Assembly: GCA_039196965.1 (NCBI GenBank)
Contig: JBCCUK010000014.1
Span: forward strand, 27,119-91,118
Reading direction: 5' to 3'
DNA length: 64,000 nt
From: CALLCD01 sp039196965
Lineage (GTDB): Bacteria > Pseudomonadota > Alphaproteobacteria > Caulobacterales > Hyphomonadaceae
Shown: positions 8,589 to 16,238 of the stretch, piece after piece
How the letters are laid out: every line of letters begins with the position of its first letter
Numbering within the stretch: position 1 is the stretch's first letter
The notes under the pieces: model-generated
What the model saw: only the letters and a program-made list of their open reading frames with translations
What the model was told of the DNA's origin: nothing
Database searches by the model: none
Program-made: the position numbers and the translations under genes

Positions 8589-9962
8589 TCAGTCCAGAAG
8601 CGGCGACCATGCAGGATCAGACGCGCTCGTCGTCGTCGACATAGGGCGCAGGTTCCTTCCGGTAAGATCCACGGACCAAACTTGCGGCGCTGCCCCCGGT
8701 CTTGTCTCCCGGAAGAATGTGATGACGCGTCCATTCGGGGCCCAGCCCGGGCCTTCATCGAGATAGGCTTCGGTCAACAGACGCTCGCCATCACCATCAT
8801 TGCCGATAACGCCGATGTGGAAACGCCCGCGCGTCTGCTTGGTAAAGGCAACCAGATCTCCCCTCGGCGACCATACCGGCGTGGAATATCGTCCCCGACC
8901 GAAGGTAATACGACAGGCCTTATCCCGCCCTCCCGATGGGCATTCTCGCGGACTGCCATCTACATTCATGATGTAGAGCTGGGGTGAGCCGCCCCTGTCG
9001 GAGTTAAAGACAACCTGCCGGCCGTCCGGCGACATGGAGGGCGAGGTATCGATCGATGGATGATCTGTAAGACGACGGGTCTGCCGGGTGACAAGATCCA
9101 TTATGTAGATGTCGGTATTCCCGTTCTGAGCCTGGCTGAAAATCACGGACTTGCCATTGGGTGAAAAGCGCGGCGCGAAGGTCATGCCGGGGAAATTGCC
9201 GAGGGATTCCTGGCGGCGATTGGCAAGATCGAAGAGGTAGACGCGCGGACGACCGCCCTCAAAGGACATGTAAGTGATGCGCTGATCGGTGGGCGAAAAA
9301 CGCGGCGTAATAATGTTGTGTATGCCTTCTGTCAGGAAGCGCTGGTTCGCCCCGTCCTGGTCCATGATCGACAGGCGCTTTATGCGTGCTGTCTTTGGTC
9401 CTGTCTCCGCGATGTAGACAATGCGGGTATCGAAATACCCATCTTCGCCGGTGAGGCGGGTATAGATGCTATCGGCAATTTGGTGGGCGATACGCCGCCA
9501 ATTCGTAACCGGTGTGCGCAAGCGTCGGCCTGACTGACCGTTGAGACGGTAAATCTCTTCGCCATTCACATCCCAAAGGCGGAAAGAAACAAGCACCTGA
9601 TCATCTTCGGTTGTGCCGGGTTGACCGGGAAGCAATTCCACCTCGCCCACGACAAGACCATCGGCCTGAATGATCCGCCAGTCGGCGAAACGTGGACGAA
9701 GGTCAATTGAGAGATCTTTCTGGATGAAGGCTGAGGGATCCGTCGTGGCAAACAGGCCGGTCGACACCAGATCGTTTCGGACAACTTCGGAAATCTGGCG
9801 GGAAAGGTCCTCAGCACCTGCTGCCGGTTTAAAGTCCGGAATGGCAATTGGGAATGGTTTGATCTGACCGGTACCGATCGGCACATCGACCTCGACCTGA
9901 GCGGTCGCCCAAGGCGTTGCCACGACCATCAGCGCGGCGAAGAGTGCTACCAGTTTCTTCAT
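8589..9962 (-). CDS. tolB: Tol-Pal system protein TolB
   Basis: Periplasmic beta-propeller protein that links the TolQRA motor to the outer membrane through Pal. The 457 residues begin with a signal peptide (KKLVALFAALMVVATPWATA). An N-terminal domain (IPDFKP, DLSRQISEVVRNDLVSTGLF) is followed from about residue 190 by WD40-like PD40 repeats, recognisable from repeated blocks such as PRFSPTDQRITYMSF, PRFSPNGKSVIFSQ, PSMSPDGRQVVFNSDRGG and PVWSPRGDLVAFTK. It is the last gene of the Tol cluster, 43 bases after tolA. No pal gene follows, which is unusual. Confidence 0.96.
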   Translation of the reverse strand: MKKLVALFAALMVVATPWATAQVEVDVPIGTGQIKPFPIAIPDFKPAAGAEDLSRQISEVVRNDLVSTGLFATTDPSAFIQKDLSIDLRPRFADWRIIQADGLVVGEVELLPGQPGTTEDDQVLVSFRLWDVNGEEIYRLNGQSGRRLRTPVTNWRRIAHQIADSIYTRLTGEDGYFDTRIVYIAETGPKTARIKRLSIMDQDGANQRFLTEGIHNIITPRFSPTDQRITYMSFEGGRPRVYLFDLANRRQESLGNFPGMTFAPRFSPNGKSVIFSQAQNGNTDIYIMDLVTRQTRRLTDHPSIDTSPSMSPDGRQVVFNSDRGGSPQLYIMNVDGSPRECPSGGRDKACRITFGRGRYSTPVWSPRGDLVAFTKQTRGRFHIGVIGNDGDGERLLTEAYLDEGPGWAPNGRVITFFRETRPGAAPQVWSVDLTGRNLRPMSTTTSASDPAWSPLLD

Positions 9963-10005
9963 TTTTCAAACCTCTCTTATGTCCCTTCCGGCTCGTGATC
10001 CCACG

Positions 10006-10914
10006 CTATTGGCTTGTGCCGATATTGATGGTGACCTCGCGCCACAAATCATAATCCTCATTCGGTAAACGGTACGGCTGACATGTCCTCACAGCACGCA
10101 GAGCCCGATCCTGAGCCACCTGCAAGAACCGATCTCCTATCGGGATTCGGCGCGGTCGTACCGTATCAACATCGCCAGTAAGCCTGCCATCGGGCGATAG
10201 CTCAAAGCGGACCGTGACCGTCAAACGCTCTGGATCCGGCAGGTCCTGAACATCATTCCAGCAGACCCGAACCTGGGCAAAGATGATGGCCTCGATCCGC
10301 GCCGTATTGCCAGTGCGGTCCCCTGCTCCGCGGCGCGCTTCGGCCGGCGTCGGTGCATCTCGCAGAACAGGCGTGTTCGGAGCTGGCGCAAGTATGGGCT
10401 CTTTCTCTTCGAAACTGAACAGATTTGCATCATCGAGCAGATCGTCCAGAGCATCCGTTTCGGGCTCCGGCGGAACGATCTTCTGAGGCTTCGGTTTTGG
10501 CTCTTCCGGCTCGGGCTCTGGTTCCGGCTCTTCTTCTTCAGGTTCGGGTTCGTCTTCCGGCTCGAGAGGTGGCGCTTCCTCCTCCTCAGGCGGGGGGGGC
10601 GGAGGGGGGGGCGGAGGCGGCGGCGCGGGTGGTGGAGGTGTATCTTCAACCTCGGGCGCGACCTCCTCAGGGAGAGTGTCAACCAGTTGCTGTAACTCCT
10701 CGACCGAGGATACAGGATCTTCTGGCTCCGGTTCTGGCTCCACGTCCTGGCGTTCAACGATAGGCGCGATGTTGTTCAGCTCGCCAACATCTATAAGGTC
10801 GATCGGAATGATGACCTGCTCTTCATATTCCGGGTTGGTGTAGGGAAAGGCGATATAGCCGAAGCCAATCACGCCCACATGGAGCAGAACCGATGCGGGA
10901 AGACCGCGGATCAT
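10006..10914 (-). CDS. tolA: TolA-like inner-membrane energy transducer
   Basis: Spans the periplasm to couple TolQR to TolB/Pal. Seen: a short N-terminal membrane anchor (SVLLHVGVIGFGYIAF), an extended middle of about residues 60-165 dominated by proline and glutamate (a run of about a dozen prolines followed by Glu-Pro repeats), and a TonB/TolA-like C-terminal domain (IEAIIFAQVRVCWNDV to the end) with two Cys. Classic TolA uses an alanine/lysine-rich helix for the middle, so here the rod is more TonB-like. Position between tolR and tolB supports the TolA assignment. The DNA of the polyproline part is a long G/C homopolymer-like tract near 10588-10630. Confidence 0.88.
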   Translation of the reverse strand: MIRGLPASVLLHVGVIGFGYIAFPYTNPEYEEQVIIPIDLIDVGELNNIAPIVERQDVEPEPEPEDPVSSVEELQQLVDTLPEEVAPEVEDTPPPPAPPPPPPPPPPPPEEEEAPPLEPEDEPEPEEEEPEPEPEPEEPKPKPQKIVPPEPETDALDDLLDDANLFSFEEKEPILAPAPNTPVLRDAPTPAEARRGAGDRTGNTARIEAIIFAQVRVCWNDVQDLPDPERLTVTVRFELSPDGRLTGDVDTVRPRRIPIGDRFLQVAQDRALRAVRTCQPYRLPNEDYDLWREVTINIGTSQ

Positions 10915-10921
10915 CGCGCTG

Positions 10922-11359
10922 CTACCTCTGCTCCACTTTAGGATCGGTCACGAGGGCGAGATTGCGGAAGCCAGCGCCCTGGACCTCCGTCATCACACTC
11001 ATCACCTCTCCAAATGCTGCCCCCTCATCCCCGCGAAAGAAAATTCGATCTTCAAAACCCTCGCCAGTAATCGCGCGCAATTTGGCGATCAGCTCACCGC
11101 GTTCGACTTCGGTCTCCTGAATAAACAGAGTGCCATCGGATTGAAGGGTGATCTCAAGCGGGTCGTCATTCTGGTTTGGAAGCGCATCGGCCCTCGCCTT
11201 CGGCAGGGAAACGTCAACGCCAGTGGTCAGCAGAGGTGCCGTGATCATGAAAACAATCAAAAGCACCAGCATGACATCCACGAAGGGCGTGACGTTGATT
11301 TCGGCGTTAAGCGCGCGACGCCCGCGCTTGCCACCACCAGAGCCAAGAGACGCACCCAC
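10922..11359 (-). CDS. tolR: Biopolymer transport protein TolR (ExbD family)
   Basis: Inner-membrane stator component of the Tol motor. The 145 residues show the ExbD pattern: a basic cytoplasmic start (GGGKRGRRALNAEINVTPFVD), the single TM helix (VMLVLLIVFMITAPLL) beginning just after the conserved Asp of INVTPFVDVMLVLLIVFM, whose carboxylate carries protons, and a periplasmic domain with SLPKARAD and the DRIFFRGDEGAAFG motif. It lies 3 bases after tolQ and 7 before tolA, clearly one operon. Confidence 0.96.
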   Translation of the reverse strand: MGASLGSGGGKRGRRALNAEINVTPFVDVMLVLLIVFMITAPLLTTGVDVSLPKARADALPNQNDDPLEITLQSDGTLFIQETEVERGELIAKLRAITGEGFEDRIFFRGDEGAAFGEVMSVMTEVQGAGFRNLALVTDPKVEQR

Positions 11360-11362
11360 GGC

Positions 11363-12091
11363 CTAGCTCCCTGAACTTTCAGAAGCGCGCCGGGACATGC
11401 GCACGAGAATGTCCTGAGCGAAGGTGTCGAGCTGGTCGGCGAAACGATCAATATCGCCGGTAAACTTGTTGTAAAAAATAACGGCCGGAATAGCGGCAAT
11501 GAGGCCGAGACCGGTCGCGAAGAGCGCTTCGGCAATCGGGCCAGCCACATTGGCAAGGCTCGTATCATTGTTCGCCGAGATGTTGATGAAAGCATACATG
11601 ATGCCCCAGACGGTTCCGAAGAGACCGATGAAGGGTGAAGCAGAGCCGACGGTGGCCAGCACACCCGTACCGCGTGACGCCCGGCCGACTTCGCGGTCCA
11701 CGGTAGCCCGCATGGCGCGCTCCGCACGGTCAACGAGCACATCGATTTCGCCATCGCTTTGCACCCTGCGGGCATCGTTCCATTCCCGGGACGCCGCGGC
11801 AAAGACCCGCGCCGCCGGATCGCCAGCCGCCTGACCGGGACGGCCCATCACATCATTGGCCTGGCCCGACCAGAACGACGCTTCAAAACGCTGGGCAGAT
11901 TTCCGCAAACCGCCGAGCGTGAACCATTTCTCGATGATCACCGCCCAGGACCAGAGGCTTGCAACGACCAGCATGATCAGGACCAGCTGAACGACAATAT
12001 GCGCGTCGAGCAACAGCCCGAGAAAGGAGAAGTCTCCTGCGACTTCCCCTACTGCTGCGCCAGCTGTCACAGACCCAAAACCAAAGACCAT
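11363..12091 (-). CDS. tolQ: TolQ proton channel subunit (MotA/TolQ/ExbB family)
   Basis: With TolR forms the proton-driven motor energising TolA. Three TM segments are visible: residues about 30-50 (VVQLVLIMLVVASLWSWAVI), about 150-172 in the GVLATVGSASPFIGLFGTVW block that is the family signature, and about 185-210 (ALFATGLGLIAAIPAVIFYN). A GTG at 12127 could extend the frame by 12 residues, but the ATG at 12091 has AGAGGG at good spacing and gives the normal N terminus. A 207-base gap separates it from ybgC, so it may have its own promoter. Confidence 0.95.
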   Translation of the reverse strand: MVFGFGSVTAGAAVGEVAGDFSFLGLLLDAHIVVQLVLIMLVVASLWSWAVIIEKWFTLGGLRKSAQRFEASFWSGQANDVMGRPGQAAGDPAARVFAAASREWNDARRVQSDGEIDVLVDRAERAMRATVDREVGRASRGTGVLATVGSASPFIGLFGTVWGIMYAFINISANNDTSLANVAGPIAEALFATGLGLIAAIPAVIFYNKFTGDIDRFADQLDTFAQDILVRMSRRASESSGS

Positions 12092-12298
12092 CAAAGGGGA
12101 CCCTCTTCTATTCTCACTGCGCTGCACTTGAGATGCACGATTCCAGCCATGGATGGCTATGGCGCTCTTTATACTGCGTTCTTTTCCTCTCCAAATTTGG
12201 CGAGAAATTGGCGTGCAGCACCATGATTACATGGATGTTCGAGAGTATTGCATCTGAACCCTTGTGACTTCCCTAAGGGCAGCGGGACCAAGAGCAGC

Positions 12299-12760
12299 TT
12301 AAGCTGGCGATGGCAGCTGGTAGATGAAATCTTCCAGATGTTTCGCGATTTCGGGGATCGGACGGCGCGGACGGCCATCAGCGTGGATCTGGACCGCCTG
12401 GATCTCAGCCGTAGCGACAATTTCTTCGCCGCGGTAGGCAATCTGCTGGAAAAGAATGCGCGCTCCCTTTGTGCCCATGTAACGGGTGCAGATATTCAGG
12501 ATATCTTCCACTTTGGCGGCTTTCTTATAGTCCACCTCAACCCGGGTCAGCGTGAAGGCGGCCGGGTCGGGTCTCTTCAGGAGCCCTTGGTGCGAAATGC
12601 CAGCATCGCGGAGATGGTTCGATCGACCCCGCTCGAAAAAGCGCAGATAATTGGCGTGATAAACCATGCCTGTAAAATCGGTGTCTTCATAATAGACACG
12701 GATTTCAGTCCAGTGCTGCTTCTGGTTATCAAACGGCTGAAGATTCACGGGTTCGATCAT
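12299..12760 (-). CDS. ybgC: YbgC-type acyl-CoA thioesterase (Tol-Pal associated)
   Basis: Hotdog-fold thioesterase that habitually sits at the head of Tol-Pal operons. The 4-hydroxybenzoyl-CoA-thioesterase signature is present as VYYEDTDFTGMVYHANYLRF, with the catalytic Asp in DTDFTG and the conserved YHANYL. The 153 residues match the family. Start ATG at 12760, 18 bases after the ABC permease gene. Known family members act on acyl-CoA or acyl-ACP at the inner membrane and may affect phospholipid metabolism; the substrate here is not shown by sequence. Confidence 0.94.
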   Translation of the reverse strand: MIEPVNLQPFDNQKQHWTEIRVYYEDTDFTGMVYHANYLRFFERGRSNHLRDAGISHQGLLKRPDPAAFTLTRVEVDYKKAAKVEDILNICTRYMGTKGARILFQQIAYRGEEIVATAEIQAVQIHADGRPRRPIPEIAKHLEDFIYQLPSPA

Positions 12761-12778
12761 GGGAATGTCTTTGAGCGG

Positions 12779-13645
12779 TTAGGCTTTGAGCTTGTATCCG
12801 GTGCGGAACATCCACCAGACAGCCGCGCTCGTGGCAACCGCTAGCGCACCAGCCACCATCGCTCCAATCACCAGATTGGAGTTGGCAGCCTCAAGAAAGC
12901 CAAAACGAAAGCCGTCGATCAAGTAGAAGAACGGATCGAAAAGCGCGATGGTGATGAAGGGCTCGGTCAGCACATTTATATCGTAGAATGTTCCCGACAG
13001 GAATGTCAGCGGCACGATTACGAAATTGGTGATCGTGGCAAGATTATCGAACTTGTCCGCCCAGATGCCTCCAATCACGCCGAAGGCCGCAAGCATGATC
13101 GCTGCACAAAAGCCAAACCAGAGCACAGCCAGAGGCGACTTTATCGGCAGATCTGCCAATGGTGAGATATGGATAGCGATGCCAGCAATCAGCGCCACCA
13201 AAAGTCCGCGCGTGGCCGCTCCGCAAACAAATCCAATGGTCAGCTCCAAAGGCGAGAGGGGCGGCATTAGAAAATCGACATGGCTGCCCTGAACCTTGGA
13301 AATCACGAGAGACGATGAGGAATTCGCGAAGGAATTCTGCAGGATCGCCATAATGAGAAGTCCCGGAGCCAGGAAGTCACCATAAGCCAATCCCTCAAAA
13401 TCCCCGGAAAGATTGCCGCGATTGCCGAAGGCAAGCTGGAACACAGTCATGAAGAGCAGTGTCTGGATAATCGGCGCTACAAGAGTCTGTTTCCAGACCG
13501 TGACGAAGCGCGCAACTTCCCTCTTATAGAGCGTCCAAAGACCAAGCCAGTTGAAGGCACCATATGATCTCAGCGCCGGTGCCTGCACCGGAGGAGCATT
13601 CGATATGTCAGCAGTCACCTTAGGAGAATGTTGCGTGTCTGGCAT
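12779..13645 (-). CDS. ABC-2 type transporter permease
   Basis: A 288-residue integral membrane permease of the ABC-2 family, usually exporting polysaccharides, lipids or drugs. After a hydrophilic 30-residue tail it shows the EVARFVTVWKQTLVAPIIQ entry helix and about six TM segments, with the family's central block DFLAPGLLIMAILQNSFANS and PLSPLELTIGFVCG. The cognate ATP-binding gene normally lies directly upstream, but gcrA diverges there, so the permease is orphaned or its ATPase has moved. Start ATG at 13645 with AGAGGCC before it; followed by ybgC after 18 bases. Confidence 0.9.
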   Translation of the reverse strand: MPDTQHSPKVTADISNAPPVQAPALRSYGAFNWLGLWTLYKREVARFVTVWKQTLVAPIIQTLLFMTVFQLAFGNRGNLSGDFEGLAYGDFLAPGLLIMAILQNSFANSSSSLVISKVQGSHVDFLMPPLSPLELTIGFVCGAATRGLLVALIAGIAIHISPLADLPIKSPLAVLWFGFCAAIMLAAFGVIGGIWADKFDNLATITNFVIVPLTFLSGTFYDINVLTEPFITIALFDPFFYLIDGFRFGFLEAANSNLVIGAMVAGALAVATSAAVWWMFRTGYKLKA

Positions 13646-13683
13646 GGCCTCTACTTAAGAGGGTTTTGGCGAGTCTCCAAACC

Positions 13684-13729
13684 GATTCACAAAACACAAG
13701 ATATTGAATCTCCTGTGGACAAAAGAATC
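13684..13729. promoter_or_regulatory. GANTC cluster and DnaA-box-like site upstream of gcrA
   Basis: Three GANTC sequences, the CcrM adenine methyltransferase target, fall within 46 bases: GATTC at 13684-13688, GAATC at 13706-13710 and GAATC at 13725-13729. Between the last two, TGTGGACAA at 13714-13722 is one mismatch from a DnaA box (reverse TTGTCCACA against TTATCCACA). In Caulobacter, gcrA transcription is controlled by DnaA and by methylation state, so a regulatory role is plausible. The region lies between the divergent ABC permease and gcrA. Confidence 0.55.
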
Positions 13730-13842
13730 CGTATGTTGTGTTTCGTTTCGCTTCAGGTACGATATGTTGAGTTCTGAGAGGGTGCCAATTAAGGTTTACC
13801 ACAACATATAGGGGCACGGCTTTGACCGTGGATGATGAAGTT

Positions 13843-14373
13843 ATGGCTTGGACTGAAGATCGCGTAGACGTTCTGAAAAAACTATGGGCTGAAGGACACA
13901 GCGCCAGCCAAATAGCCAAACAGCTTGGCGGTGTCACGCGCAATGCTGTGATCGGTAAAGTGCACCGGCTCGGTCTCTCTGGCAGAGCCACGCCGTCACG
14001 TCCTGTGAAGCGCCCGCCACGTCTCGCGAGGCCGAAGCCGAAATTTGCAGCAACCGCGACCACGGTGAAAGCAACAGAGACCCGCGAAAACCAACCAAAT
14101 GACCGCACCATTGCAGCGGCGGAGAAAGCAGCCCTTGCCGCATTGACGCCGTTGCCACTCAACGACGGAGAGGCCGCCACCGTCCTCACAATTCGGGATT
14201 CCATGTGCAAATGGCCCATCGGAGATCCAGCTGATCCGAATTTCGCGTTTTGCGGCCGAAAGGCAGATTGCGGCCCCTATTGCAAAGAACACGCGAAAGT
14301 TGCGTTCCAACCAGCCAAGAAGCGCGAGCGGAAGCGCGGCGAACAGGACTATGTTCGCAGGATTGCTGGCTAG
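13843..14373 (+). CDS. gcrA: Cell-cycle regulator GcrA
   Basis: Alphaproteobacterial cell-cycle regulator that binds sigma70 RNA polymerase and favours promoters carrying methylated GANTC sites. The N-terminal DNA-binding helices are near-canonical: MAWTEDRVDVLKKLWAEG, SASQIAKQLGGVTRNAVIGK, VHRLGLSGR. A basic Ala/Pro linker follows, then the C-terminal sigma-interacting domain with MCKWPIGDPADPNFAFCG and its conserved cysteines (CGRKADCGPYCKEH). The frame is open from TTG 13822, but the ATG at 13843 gives the family's usual start. A strong terminator follows. It marks the host as an alphaproteobacterium with CcrM/GcrA control. Confidence 0.97.
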   Translation: MAWTEDRVDVLKKLWAEGHSASQIAKQLGGVTRNAVIGKVHRLGLSGRATPSRPVKRPPRLARPKPKFAATATTVKATETRENQPNDRTIAAAEKAALAALTPLPLNDGEAATVLTIRDSMCKWPIGDPADPNFAFCGRKADCGPYCKEHAKVAFQPAKKRERKRGEQDYVRRIAG

Positions 14374-14444
14374 AACGTTCATTCCTCTTTGACGAGGCCC
14401 TTATTTGCCGAGCGAAATCGATCCATCTTGCTTGGCAGAGCCTT

Positions 14445-14477
14445 CCCGGCAGGTGCAGCCCACCGGCCGGGTTTTTT
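14445..14477 (+). terminator. Rho-independent terminator after gcrA
   Basis: The arms CCCGGC (14445-14450) and GCCGGG (14466-14471) pair perfectly; inside them GGTG (14452-14455) pairs with CACC (14461-14464) across an A/G mismatch, leaving a five-base loop. Six T residues follow at 14472-14477. A textbook intrinsic terminator on the plus strand, 71 bases after the gcrA stop. Confidence 0.85.
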
Positions 14478-14495
14478 ATTCGAAAGACTAGCCTA

Positions 14496-14793
14496 CTACT
14501 CGGCCGTATCTGCTGGCGCTTCATGGACAGCGCTTAAACCAAGCAAGCCAAGCAGTTGATCTGCGTCCTCGACGAGTTTCGGAAGGGCTTCGAGATCCTC
14601 CGCCCCCAGTGGGCGCAAAGAAACAGAAAGTGTTCCACCCTCGCGAATATACCGTGAGAGACTTTCAATATAGCCAACAGCCGGCGGGAATACCGCCTAT
14701 GCCCGAGGCGAAGCTAAGACCGCCCGTTGCCATCGCCTCTAGTCCAGCAGGGTTCATGATCGAGATATCGAGGCCGTCGCCCCGAAAACAGAA
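14496..14793 (-). pseudogene. Remnant of a conserved hypothetical gene, frameshifted and N-truncated
   Basis: No intact ORF covers the 400 bases between gcrA and phoB, yet the minus strand reads as protein in two frames. The upstream part (about 14793-14680) reads FRGDGLDISIMNPAGLEAMA then a Gly/Ser-rich stretch ending GIGGIPA; the downstream part, one frame over and ending at TAG 14496, reads AVGYIESLSRYIREGGTLSV and then LEALPKLVEDADQLLGLLGL. The frames join near 14680-14690 if one indel is assumed. No start codon or N-terminal domain is present upstream, where phoB ends. The pattern suggests a C-terminal fragment of a decayed gene; a sequencing error plus a non-standard start is the alternative. 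The family is not identified. Confidence 0.4.
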
Positions 14794-14801
14794 ATTTGTT
14801 G

Positions 14802-15485
14802 TCAGTTGGTACGGAGCGCATATCCCGCGGAGCGGACGGTGCGGATAGGATCCTCACCTGCCTTTTTTAGGATTTTGCGCAAGCGGCCGACATGGACGTC
14901 CACGGTTCTTAGTTCGACATAAACGTCAGAGCCCCAGACCGAATCTAGCAACTGCTCCCGTGAAAAGACCCGTCCGGGGTGCTGCATGAAATGGTCGAGA
15001 AGACGGTATTCAGTCGGCCCGAGATGGAGGCTCTGTCCGCAACGCGTGACCGTGTGGCCTGACCGGTCGACAGTAATGTCGCCTACGGTAACCGTGTCCT
15101 CCACGAGTCCCGGGCGGATACGGCGCATGACAGCGCGGATGCGCGCCATAAGCTCAGTCGTCGAAAATGGCTTGGTGATGTAGTCGTCGGCCCCAGTATC
15201 GAGACCCCTCACCCGGTCGCCCTCTTCGGAGCGCGCCGTGAGCATTATTATAGGCAGGTTTTTTGTTTCCGGTCGCGCGCGCACCCGGCGGCAAACCTCA
15301 ATGCCCGGCACTTTCGGCAGCATCCAATCCAGGAGAAGAAGGTCCGGTGCTCGCTCCTCCATTAAAAGGAGCGCTTCTTCACCGTCGGTAGCGACAGCAA
15401 CGTCATAATCCTCGCGTTCAAGATTATATTTGAGGAGTTCACATACCGCCGATTCATCCTCGGCGATAAGAATATGTGGGCTCAT
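14802..15485 (-). CDS. phoB: Phosphate regulon response regulator PhoB
   Basis: OmpR-class response regulator activating the Pho regulon when phosphorylated by PhoR. The receiver domain (residues 1-120) has the acidic pocket ED near residue 9, phospho-acceptor Asp53 in LLLLDWMLP, and Lys of the YITKPFSTTEL switch. The C-terminal winged helix (about 130-227) contains LGPTEYRLLDHFMQHPGRVF and VYVELRTVDVHVGRLRKIL. The ATG at 15485 follows AGGAGCGGGAAG; an upstream in-frame extension of 11 residues is less likely. Last gene of the pho/pst cluster, 48 bases after phoU. Confidence 0.96.
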   Translation of the reverse strand: MSPHILIAEDESAVCELLKYNLEREDYDVAVATDGEEALLLMEERAPDLLLLDWMLPKVPGIEVCRRVRARPETKNLPIIMLTARSEEGDRVRGLDTGADDYITKPFSTTELMARIRAVMRRIRPGLVEDTVTVGDITVDRSGHTVTRCGQSLHLGPTEYRLLDHFMQHPGRVFSREQLLDSVWGSDVYVELRTVDVHVGRLRKILKKAGEDPIRTVRSAGYALRTN

Positions 15486-15533
15486 CTTCCCGCTCCTTGT
15501 GTTTCTGGCTTCTGCCAATCAAGCGTTTGCACC

Positions 15534-16229
15534 TTAGCTTTTAGCAAGCCCATCTATCTTAGGCCGCTCCTGCGCGTCCAGATAATTACCTGTGACAAAG
15601 AAGTATATCAATTCTGCAACATTTGTGGCGTGATCTCCAATGCGTTCGAGATTCTTTGCCATGAACAATATGTGTGCACCATCTCCGATCGTGCGCGGAT
15701 CCTCGATCATGTAGGTTAGCACCTCGCGAAAATAGCTGTTGTAAAGCTGGTCAATATCTTCGTCCGCTTCCCAGTATCGTCTCGCCAGGCATTCATCCCG
15801 GTTCCGATAAGCATCGAGCACGCCGGAGAGCTGTGACGCAACTGCACGGCCCATACGGTCAACGCCCTTTAGAACGTCGCGGGTCGCAAGATTGCCAAGT
15901 GCGCTCGCACGCTTTGCAATGTTCTTTGAGAGGTCACCGACACGTTCAAGTTCGTTGGCCACTTTTAGCGCCGCCAGCACCTCCCGAAGATCCCGTGCCA
16001 TAGGTTGTCGCCGCGCGACGATTTCCATAATGCGCTGTTCAACAGCGGCCTCCAATTCATCCACCTCCCGGTCCCGCTCAATAACGGCGGAGGCGGCGAC
16101 CAGATCTCCCCTCATCGTGGCTGAGCAAGCATCCGTGATCATGGCTTCGGCCAACCCGCCCATGCGCAGCAAGTCGTTGGAAAGCTGCTCCAGCTCATCG
16201 GTGAATGCGGTGACGATATGGTCGTTCAT
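15534..16229 (-). CDS. phoU: Phosphate transport regulator PhoU
   Basis: Negative regulator bridging the Pst transporter and PhoR. The 231 residues form two tandem three-helix PhoU repeats, each with the E/D-x-x-x-D metal-binding motif: EREVDELEAAVEQRIMEIVA and KVANELERVGDLSKNIAKRA in the first, EADEDIDQLYNSYFREVL and AKNLERIGDHATNVAELIYF in the second. It lies 9 bases after pstB and precedes phoB, the usual arrangement. Confidence 0.97.
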   Translation of the reverse strand: MNDHIVTAFTDELEQLSNDLLRMGGLAEAMITDACSATMRGDLVAASAVIERDREVDELEAAVEQRIMEIVARRQPMARDLREVLAALKVANELERVGDLSKNIAKRASALGNLATRDVLKGVDRMGRAVASQLSGVLDAYRNRDECLARRYWEADEDIDQLYNSYFREVLTYMIEDPRTIGDGAHILFMAKNLERIGDHATNVAELIYFFVTGNYLDAQERPKIDGLAKS

Positions 16230-16238
16230 GAAAACCTG

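Noticed and set aside
10588..10630. G-rich low-complexity tract as a repeat element
   Set aside because: It simply encodes the polyproline stretch of TolA on the minus strand.
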